NCBI GenBank assembly: GCA_005879655.1
Contig: VBJK01000472.1
Span: 1,764 to 7,505, forward strand
Length of the DNA: 5,742 nt
Source of the DNA: Chloroflexota bacterium
GTDB lineage: Bacteria > Chloroflexota > Ktedonobacteria > Ktedonobacterales > Ktedonobacteraceae
Direction of reading: 5' to 3'
Made by a program: the position numbers and the translations under genes. The number at the start of each line of letters is the position of its first letter. The stretch's first letter is position 1. The notes under the pieces are model-generated. The model ran no database searches. It saw nothing but the letters and a program-made list of their open reading frames with translations, and was not told the DNA's origin. Positions 1 to 5,191 of this stretch are shown here, piece by piece.

Positions 1-1089
1 ATTGACCTGCAAGCACTTCAGATTGTGCACAGAGAGGAGCAAGTCCAGGCACTTGCCACGCAAGAAGCAGGCCATCCCTGCAACCTGGCAAAAGGACCAT
101 TGCTGCGCGTCTTTCTGCTACGGATCTTGAAGCAAGAGCACGTGGTGTTGCTCACACTACACCATATTATCACTGACGGCTGGTCTAGCGAAGTACTGGT
201 CTACGAACTGCTCACCCTGTACCGAGCCAATAGCGAGAAGTTACCCACAGAACTGACCCCCTTGCCAATCCAGTACGCTGACTACGCGCTCTGGCAGCGA
301 GAGTGGTTACAGGGAGACGTGCTGGAGGCAGAACTGGCTTACTGGCGCGAACAACTGGCAGAGATCCCACTCTTGCAACTGTCTACAGATCATCCTCGTC
401 CAGCAATACAGACATATCGAGGGGCCAGAGAGGTGCGACGGTTGCCACTAGCACACTCAAAAGATTTGATAACCTTGAGTCGTGCCGAGCATGTGACACT
501 GTTCATGCTGCTGCTTGCCGCCTTTCAAGTGCTGCTCTCGCGCTATACAGGGCAGAGTGATATAAGTGTCGGGACACCTATCGCCAATCGCAGGCAAGCA
601 GAGTTGGAGGGACTGATCGGCTTCTTTGTCAATACGCTGGTGTTACGCAGCGATCTGGGCAGTAATCCTACGTTTATACAAGTGCTGCAAAGAGTGCGCA
701 ACGTTTGTTTAGCGGCCTACACGCATCAGGATATTCCATTCGAGAAGGTGGTTGAGGAACTTGCTCCAGAGCGAGACCTGAGCCGCTCACCACTCTTCCA
801 GGTGATGTTTGTCCTGCAAAATAGACGACATATACAGAAGGAAATAGTAGGGGTAAGGGTTGAGCCGCTAATTGTAGATAGTCTCACCAGTAAGTTTGAT
901 CTGACCCTTTTGGTTGCTGAAACAGAGCAAGGGCTGTACTGCTCTCTAGAGTACAATACAGATCTCTTTGAAGCCGAGACGATCAGGCACTTGCTTGTGC
1001 ATTGGCAGAGCTTACTTGAAGGAATTGTGATTGCTCACGCCAGCCGAGCGAGAGCTGATGCTGGTGCAATGGAATGCAACCCAGTGTGA
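1..1089 (+). CDS. NRPS condensation domain, 5'-partial, frameshifted at its 3' end
   Basis: The frame is open from the first base, so the real start lies upstream; the GTG at 25 is internal to conserved C-domain sequence. The protein is an LCL-type condensation domain, which joins an upstream carrier-bound peptide to the aminoacyl group of its own module. Visible motifs, counted from base 1: C3 HHIITDGWS (His at about residues 54-55, nt 160-165), C4 YADYALWQREW, C5 VGTPIANR, GFFVNTLVLR, HQDIPFEKVVEE and SRSPLFQVMFVLQN. Motifs C1 and C2 lie outside the window. C-domain similarity runs to LLEGIV (about nt 1027). The last 20 or so residues are an out-of-frame reading of the A-domain start and are not native. 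Between GIV and the next conserved LLTPAE (frame 2) the usual linker of about 11-12 residues is missing. The domain itself looks catalytically competent. It continues into the A-domain frame with a 59-base overlap. Confidence 0.9.
   Translation: MDLQALQIVHREEQVQALATQEAGHPCNLAKGPLLRVFLLRILKQEHVVLLTLHHIITDGWSSEVLVYELLTLYRANSEKLPTELTPLPIQYADYALWQREWLQGDVLEAELAYWREQLAEIPLLQLSTDHPRPAIQTYRGAREVRRLPLAHSKDLITLSRAEHVTLFMLLLAAFQVLLSRYTGQSDISVGTPIANRRQAELEGLIGFFVNTLVLRSDLGSNPTFIQVLQRVRNVCLAAYTHQDIPFEKVVEELAPERDLSRSPLFQVMFVLQNRRHIQKEIVGVRVEPLIVDSLTSKFDLTLLVAETEQGLYCSLEYNTDLFEAETIRHLLVHWQSLLEGIVIAHASRARADAGAMECNPV
265..316 (+). repeat. Direct repeat copy 1, C4 region of first C domain
   Basis: The 20 bases at 265-284 are identical to 4251-4270, and the flanking 30 or so bases differ at only a few positions. 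Both code for PIQYADYALWQR-type C4 sequence. The identity reflects paralogous C domains. Confidence 0.6.
1018..1030 (+). promoter_or_regulatory. Possible ribosome binding site for TTG 1031
   Basis: GAAGGA at 1018-1023 sits 7 nt before TTG 1031, and TGA 1028-1030 directly precedes that start in its frame. The site falls inside coding sequence for LLEGIV, so it may be fortuitous. It could nevertheless let the A-domain part be translated separately after the frame break. Confidence 0.3.
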
Positions 1090-3856
1090 CTATCAGCAGG
1101 ACCTGTGTGTGCATCAACTCTTTGAGCAACAGGTCGAGCGAACCCCCGACGCGATAGCACTGGTCTTTGAGGGGCAGGTTCTTAGCTACTCTCACCTCAA
1201 TGGGCGGGTCAATCAGTTGGCTCATTATCTGCGTGACCTGGGTGTGGGTCCTGAAACGCTCGTTGGTCTCTCTATGCAACGCTCCCTGGCAATGGTGGTG
1301 GGACTACTGGCTGTCCTTAAAGCTGGGGGAGCCTATGTGCCACTCGACCCTACCTATCCGCGAGAGCGCCTGGCCTTTCTCATGGCCGATTCCCAGGTGA
1401 CACTTGTCTTGACGCATCAGTTGAGAACTGCCCATTGCTTTAGAGACGAGAACATGCGTGTCATCAACGTAGATGCTGACTGGCAGGCCATTGCTATCAG
1501 GAGTCAACAGAGACCGCAGTCTGAGGTCACGCCTGCTCATCTGACCTACGTCATCTACACATCAGGCTCGACAGGCAGACCCAAGGGGATCATGGTGACT
1601 CATCATAACGTGATCAACTTCTTTACTGCCATGAACCAACGTTTCCCTGACGACACTCAGGGCATCTGGCTAGCCGTCACCAGTATCTCCTTCGATATCT
1701 CCGTTTTGGAACTCTGCTGGACGCTCACACGAGGCTTCCAGGTAGTTGTACAGTCAGACGAGTGGTCACTCTTGCACAGGCCACAGGGCAAAGCAACCTC
1801 GAAAGAGCTTGAGTTTAGCCTGTTCTATTTTGCCAATGACACAACTCAACTGTCAGAGCAAAAGTATAGGCTTCTGCTTGAAGGAGCCAAATTTGCCGAT
1901 GCACATAACTTTACCGCCGTCTGGACACCTGAGCGGCACTTTCATCCCTTCGGTGGCCTCTATCCCAATCCTTCCGTCACCAGTGCCGCACTCGCAGCCA
2001 TCACGCAGAAAGTACAGATCAGAGCAGGAAGTGTCGTGCTTCCCCTACACGATCCGGTGCATGTTGCAGCTGAGACGTTTCGACAAGCAGGCGCAATGGG
2101 GATGAAGCTGCTGACACACTTGCTTGGACAGAACCTGGACGAGTTAGCGGAAAAGATTGCCCTCTATCGTCAAAGCTGGCGGCAACATGGACATGCGGGG
2201 GCTGGTCACGTGACGCTGATGGTGCATACCTTTGTAGGTACCGAGAACACGGCGGTACGTGAGAAGGTACGGCAACCCTTCCTTGCCTATTTAAGAAGCT
2301 CAGTTGGACTTTTTGAGACCTTAGCACAGAGTTTCTTGCAGTATCCTCAGACGGATCAAAAGGCTAGAGCGAACTTGAAGCAGCCTTCCACTTCCCCTGA
2401 CAGAGGTGCTTCTAACCCAACGCAGCCTAAGATGTCAAATGATTTTGCACGAGGATATCATTCAAACCTTGAAAACCTTTCGCAAGATGACATCAACGTG
2501 ATTTTATCTCGCGCTTTCGAGCGCTATTATGAGACCAGTGGTCTGTTAGGAACGGTGAGCACGTGTCTGCCAATGGTCGAGCGGTTCAAGGAGGTCGGAG
2601 TTGATGAGGTGGCTTGCCTGATCGACTTTGGCGTTGACACAGACGAGGTCCTGGCCAGTCTGCACGCGTTAGCGAAACTCAAGGATGAGAGCAATGTGCA
2701 CAAAACACTTGAGCCGCTGGCAGCTCACATCAAAAGGTTGGGCGTTACACACATGCAATGTACGCCTTCCCAGGCAAGCATGTTGCTCTTCGCGCCAGAA
2801 TGCCAGAGCACGCTTGACTCAGTACAGCGGCTCCTCTTAGGTGGTGAGGCGCTACCTCTTGCCCTGCTGCGACAGCTAGGCGAGCTAGTGAGTGGTGAGA
2901 TCCACAATATGTATGGACCAACGGAGACGACGATCTGGTCTACAACACAGCTGGTGAAGAAAGGCACCGATACCATTGCAATTGGTCGTCCTATTGCTAA
3001 TACGCAAGTCTATATCCTGGATAAGCATTTGCAGTTACAACCTATTGGAGTGACGGGTGAACTCTTTATTGCTGGACAAGGTGTTGCACGCGGGTATCTG
3101 CACCAGCCTGCTTTGACCGCACAACGCTTTCTGCCCGATCCATGGAGTACGGAGGCTGGTGCATTGCTCTATCGTACCGGAGATGAGGCTCGCTATCTGG
3201 CCGATGGCAGCATTGAGTATCTCGGACGCACAGATCAGCAGATCAAGCTACGTGGGTATCGCATCGAGTTAGCAGAGATTGAGGCGGTGCTGCGGCAACA
3301 TGAGAAGGTAGCCGACTGCGTCGTACTGGTCCGAGAAGATGTGCCAGAACAGAAGCGCCTGGTGGCCTATCCGGTTGTTCGGCAGGGATACACGCTCACC
3401 ACGAGCGAGTTGCGTTCCTACTTGCGGGATCGTCTCCCAGCATATATGCTTCCAGCGGCTTGTATGCCGCTGTCTACTCTTCCCTTAACCCCCAACGGCA
3501 AGCTAGATCGCCGAGCGTTGCCAGTCCCCAAAGAAGTTGAGCATGAGGAGAGCACTGTTCAAGCGTGGTCCAGAACTCCGATAGAGACTGATCACACGGG
3601 TCAGAACACTGCTAGGAGTGGAGATGCCATTGCGAGCAGTGTTCGAGGACCCGACCATAGCCTCGTTTGCACAGCGCGTAGAGAGCACAAGACGTTTGGG
3701 CGAAGAGATACAGATATCACCTCTAGTACCAATGAAGCGCACCAAAGCCATACCTATCTCTTTTGCTCAGCGGCGGCTCTGGTTGTTGCACCATTTGGAA
3801 CCTGGAAGCACCACCTATCTGAATACAGAGAGGTTCCGTCTACTCGGCCTACTTGA
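1031..3856 (+). CDS. NRPS adenylation domain (glycine-type) with inserted luciferase-like monooxygenase; frame breaks in the PCP
   Basis: This 941-residue frame holds the A domain of the module, which makes aminoacyl-AMP and loads a carrier thiol. Motifs: A1 LSYSHL (51-56), A2 LKAGGAYVPLD (96-106), A3 YTSGSTGRPKG (176-186), A4 FDIS (221-224), A5 NMYGPTET (626-633), A6 GELFIAGQGVARGYL (676-690), A7 YRTGD (714-718), A8 GRTDQQIKLRGYRIE (732-746), A10 NGKLDR with Lys824. Between A4 and A5, residues about 260-556 are a luciferase-like monooxygenase with an internal deletion. Specificity residues by GrsA alignment are D222, I223, L226, Q576, L602, G604, M627, I635, W636 and K824, a glycine-type code. 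The TTG start has GAAGGA 7 nt upstream, but the frame more likely continued from the preceding C domain. Conserved sequence stops at SRTPIE (about 847-852), where a PCP should begin. The last 90 residues are an out-of-frame reading of PCP and C-domain sequence and are not a native C terminus. Confidence 0.9.
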   Translation: MLTPAERELMLVQWNATQCDYQQDLCVHQLFEQQVERTPDAIALVFEGQVLSYSHLNGRVNQLAHYLRDLGVGPETLVGLSMQRSLAMVVGLLAVLKAGGAYVPLDPTYPRERLAFLMADSQVTLVLTHQLRTAHCFRDENMRVINVDADWQAIAIRSQQRPQSEVTPAHLTYVIYTSGSTGRPKGIMVTHHNVINFFTAMNQRFPDDTQGIWLAVTSISFDISVLELCWTLTRGFQVVVQSDEWSLLHRPQGKATSKELEFSLFYFANDTTQLSEQKYRLLLEGAKFADAHNFTAVWTPERHFHPFGGLYPNPSVTSAALAAITQKVQIRAGSVVLPLHDPVHVAAETFRQAGAMGMKLLTHLLGQNLDELAEKIALYRQSWRQHGHAGAGHVTLMVHTFVGTENTAVREKVRQPFLAYLRSSVGLFETLAQSFLQYPQTDQKARANLKQPSTSPDRGASNPTQPKMSNDFARGYHSNLENLSQDDINVILSRAFERYYETSGLLGTVSTCLPMVERFKEVGVDEVACLIDFGVDTDEVLASLHALAKLKDESNVHKTLEPLAAHIKRLGVTHMQCTPSQASMLLFAPECQSTLDSVQRLLLGGEALPLALLRQLGELVSGEIHNMYGPTETTIWSTTQLVKKGTDTIAIGRPIANTQVYILDKHLQLQPIGVTGELFIAGQGVARGYLHQPALTAQRFLPDPWSTEAGALLYRTGDEARYLADGSIEYLGRTDQQIKLRGYRIELAEIEAVLRQHEKVADCVVLVREDVPEQKRLVAYPVVRQGYTLTTSELRSYLRDRLPAYMLPAACMPLSTLPLTPNGKLDRRALPVPKEVEHEESTVQAWSRTPIETDHTGQNTARSGDAIASSVRGPDHSLVCTARREHKTFGRRDTDITSSTNEAHQSHTYLFCSAAALVVAPFGTWKHHLSEYREVPSTRPT
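1100..1807 (+). other. A domain, N-terminal part (A1-A4)
   Basis: This covers the start of the adenylation core from VHQLFEQQVERTPDAIAL through the P-loop-like A3 (YTSGSTGRPKG, nt 1556-1588) to A4 (SFDISVLELCWTL). Asp222 of FDIS is the residue that contacts the substrate amino group in this family. All motifs are close to consensus. The domain is split after VVVQSDE by the monooxygenase insertion. Confidence 0.88.
1808..2698 (+). other. Luciferase-like flavin monooxygenase domain inserted in the A domain, internally deleted
   Basis: Residues about 260-556 match the natural-product luciferase-like monooxygenase family, which uses reduced FMN and O2. The N-terminal part reads EFSLFYFAND, AVWTPERHFHPFGGLYPNP and IRAGSVVLPLHDPV, which parallels LuxA around its EHHF motif (His44/His45). 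It then jumps from VAAE straight to ETFRQAGAMG, with LLTHLLGQ, GHVTLMVHTFVG, ERYYETSGLLGT and CLIDFGVD following. The segment normally between VAEEW and GNPETF, with the GRVG and FASGWH motifs, is missing: about 85-90 residues, roughly a third of the TIM barrel. A Pro/Ser/Asn-rich stretch (about 434-478) is longer than I expect for the family. Fold and FMN binding are probably lost, although the reading frame survives. Confidence 0.85.
2699..3520 (+). other. A domain, C-terminal part (A5-A10)
   Basis: The A domain resumes at about IKRLGVTHMQCTPSQ and runs through LLLGGEALP, A5 NMYGPTETTIWSTT, A6, A7 YRTGD, A8 and A9 (LPAYMLP) to A10 (LTPNGKLDRRALP). It supplies eight of the ten specificity positions (Q, L, G, M, I, W, K plus context). 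The catalytic A10 Lys is present. No stop or frame change occurs in this part. Confidence 0.88.
3521..3683 (+). other. Peptidyl carrier protein remnant without its phosphopantetheine site
   Basis: The linker ends in SRTPIE (frame 2), the usual beginning of a PCP. Two or so bases later, frame 3 reads RLITRVRTLLGVEMPLRAVF, which normally comes just after GGHSLLAT. The first helix, the loop and the Ser-containing GGHS motif are absent in all three forward frames. The remaining C-terminal helices cannot accept a phosphopantetheine arm. Confidence 0.82.
3614..3626 (+). promoter_or_regulatory. Possible internal ribosome binding site and ATG 3624
   Basis: AGGAG (3614-3618) is 5 nt from ATG 3624. 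It lies in the codons for LLGVEM of the PCP remnant, so it was probably not selected as a start signal. It could allow a stand-alone C-domain protein to be made from the broken locus. Confidence 0.3.
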
Positions 3857-5147
3857 TATCAAGGTGTTAGAACAATGCTTTTGGGAGATGATACGCCGAC
3901 ACGAGATCTTACGGACGACTTTTGAGATGCTGGAGGGACAACCTATCCAGGTGATTCGTGAGACCTGTCATTGCAGCCTGCCCCTCATTGATTTAACGGC
4001 CCTGGGACAGCAGGCACAGGAGACTGTAGCGCAACAACTGGTAAAGCAGGAAGCAGAGCAGCCCTGCAATCTGGAGCAAGGACCATTGTTGCGAGCCTCT
4101 CTGCTGCGGCTACAGAGGCAGAAGCATATTCTGTTGGTGACACAGCATCATATCATCAGCGATGGCTGGTCAAACGCGGTGCTGCTACGCGAAATGACGA
4201 CCCTGTACTTAGCATTCACGAACGGGCAAACTTCTCCATTAGCCCCATTACCAATCCAGTACGCTGACTATGCGCTCTGGCAACGTCAGTGGTTACAGGG
4301 GAAAGTCTTACACAAACATTTGCAGTACTGGCAGCGCCAATTGCAGGGAGCATCACCCCTGGAACTACCCACAAATGTACAGCATAGCGTTACATCTCGC
4401 CATCAAGGGGCACAGTATAACTTTACATTGCCGACTGCACTCTCTACGGCATTGACATCTTTGAGTCGTAAAGAAGGCGTGACGCTATTTATGACCCTAC
4501 TCTGCGCCTTCCAGATCTGGTTATCTCGCTTGACGCATCAGACCAACATTGTCATAGGAACGGATGTCGCCAATCGGACCCAGAGAGAGACTGAACAACT
4601 GATCGGCTTTTTTGTTAACCTACTCGTCTTGCGCACAGATATAGGGAGAGATCAGTGCTTTCAGGAGCTGTTACAGAAAGTACGCAAGAGCCTCCTAGAG
4701 ACTTATACTTATCAGGGCTTTCCCTTTGAATTGATAGTAGAGCACTCATTGCTTACGCGTAAGAAGGTGCAAGATCCAATCATCCCTGTACTGTTTGTAT
4801 TACAAAATATGCAAGAACAGGCCGTACAGATTCCCGATCTTACGTGGGAAATTCTGCCACCGGAGAATATTGCCGCCAGGTTTGATCTAGCACTCTTTCT
4901 CCAAGAAGGGCCGCAGGGCCTTAGCGGATCTGTCGTGTATCGGGCAGCACTCTTTGAGCGATCTAACATCGCCACCTGGATGCGGCAATTTGAGGTACTG
5001 TTGAGTAGCATAGTAGCCAGGCCCGATGCGCTCATTGAGGAACTGAAGATTTCCACCAATGAGGAAAAGGAAGCCAAATTAGCACAACAAGCTAGCAGAG
5101 CAAAGCGTCTCCGCACTATAAAAGTGAAGGAGTTTGAGATAGATTAA
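3618..5147 (+). CDS. NRPS C-terminal part: PCP remnant plus LCL condensation domain
   Basis: Residues 1-22 are the C-terminal helices of a carrier protein (GVEMPLRAVFEDPTIASFAQ). The same frame reads RLITRVRTLL upstream to a TAG at 3582, so the start is an accident of a broken gene: GTG 3618, or ATG 3624 with AGGAG 5 nt before it. A full C domain follows: C1 SFAQRRLWLL (48-57), C2 RRHEILRTTF (93-102), C3 HHIISDGWS (177-185), C4 YADYALWQRQW (215-225), C5 IGTDVANR (313-320), GFFVNLLVLR (330-339). The first half is canonical and probably active. The later motifs drift: HQDIPFE becomes YQGFPFE, and the SRSPLFQ segment becomes DPIIPVLF. The protein ends soon after the C domain with a charged tail (about 478-509) rich in Lys, Arg and Glu, with no A domain following. 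The next gene starts 44 bp downstream with another C-domain homologue, so two C domains abut across a protein boundary. Confidence 0.88.
   Translation: MEMPLRAVFEDPTIASFAQRVESTRRLGEEIQISPLVPMKRTKAIPISFAQRRLWLLHHLEPGSTTYLNTERFRLLGLLDIKVLEQCFWEMIRRHEILRTTFEMLEGQPIQVIRETCHCSLPLIDLTALGQQAQETVAQQLVKQEAEQPCNLEQGPLLRASLLRLQRQKHILLVTQHHIISDGWSNAVLLREMTTLYLAFTNGQTSPLAPLPIQYADYALWQRQWLQGKVLHKHLQYWQRQLQGASPLELPTNVQHSVTSRHQGAQYNFTLPTALSTALTSLSRKEGVTLFMTLLCAFQIWLSRLTHQTNIVIGTDVANRTQRETEQLIGFFVNLLVLRTDIGRDQCFQELLQKVRKSLLETYTYQGFPFELIVEHSLLTRKKVQDPIIPVLFVLQNMQEQAVQIPDLTWEILPPENIAARFDLALFLQEGPQGLSGSVVYRAALFERSNIATWMRQFEVLLSSIVARPDALIEELKISTNEEKEAKLAQQASRAKRLRTIKVKEFEID
4251..4302 (+). repeat. Direct repeat copy 2, C4 region of second C domain
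   Basis: This is the partner of the repeat at 265-316, about 4 kb away in the same orientation and reading the same motif. It shows that the two C domains are related at DNA level and gives homology over which recombination could occur. Confidence 0.6.
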
Positions 5148-5175
5148 ATGCTGATTCAATGCAGAAACAGCATTT
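5146..5175 (+). repeat. Inverted repeat (hairpin) between the two NRPS genes
   Basis: AAATGCTG (5146-5153) pairs perfectly with CAGCATTT (5168-5175) around a 14-nt loop. It starts at the stop codon of the upstream gene and ends immediately before the ribosome binding site. No T-tract follows, so it is not a standard terminator; mRNA stability or translational control is possible. The stem is AT-rich and modest. Confidence 0.5.
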
Positions 5176-5191
5176 GAGGAAAGGAAAGCTA
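5176..5191 (+). promoter_or_regulatory. Ribosome binding site for the gene at 5192
   Basis: GAGGAAAGGAAAG lies just before ATG 5192; the AAGGA at 5181-5185 has 6-nt spacing. This purine-rich site supports ATG 5192 as the true start and shows that the protein begins directly with its C domain. Confidence 0.75.

Larger units (their letters stand above)
1..5147 (+). pseudogene. Reconstructed single NRPS gene C-A(MOX)-PCP-C, broken by two frameshifting deletions and one in-frame deletion
   Basis: The three reading frames (frame 1, then 2, then 3) make one continuous NRPS module order when joined near 1027-1031 and 3584-3588. At both joins, conserved sequence on each side is intact right up to the break, while the conserved segment between them is absent. 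The frame arithmetic means each frameshifting loss is 2 modulo 3 bases long. A third loss, in frame, is inside the monooxygenase. No other stops or frameshifts were found over more than 5 kb, so decay is recent or the breaks are assembly errors. If the breaks are genuine, the locus cannot make a working holo-module because the carrier Ser is gone. I infer the single-gene origin from domain order and frame; it was not tested against a homologue. Confidence 0.7.

Noticed and set aside
303..560. Forward out-of-frame frames at 303-560, 1167-1400, 1746-2105 and 4270-4455
   Set aside because: They overlap well-conserved C, A or MOX coding sequence in another frame and have composition typical of shadow frames.
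1031..1089. Native 59-base overlap of two translationally coupled genes
   Set aside because: The end of the first frame is just an out-of-frame reading of the A-domain start, and the normal linker is missing, which fits a deletion better than a designed gene boundary.
3575..3626. Programmed ribosomal frameshift joining the A and C parts
   Set aside because: A frameshift would keep all coding sequence, but the PCP core with GGHS is absent in all frames, so sequence has been lost. No slippery heptamer is visible.
5146..5175. Rho-independent terminator after the stop at 5147
   Set aside because: The stem is AT-rich, the loop is 14 nt and no T-run follows; the next gene starts within 20 bases.
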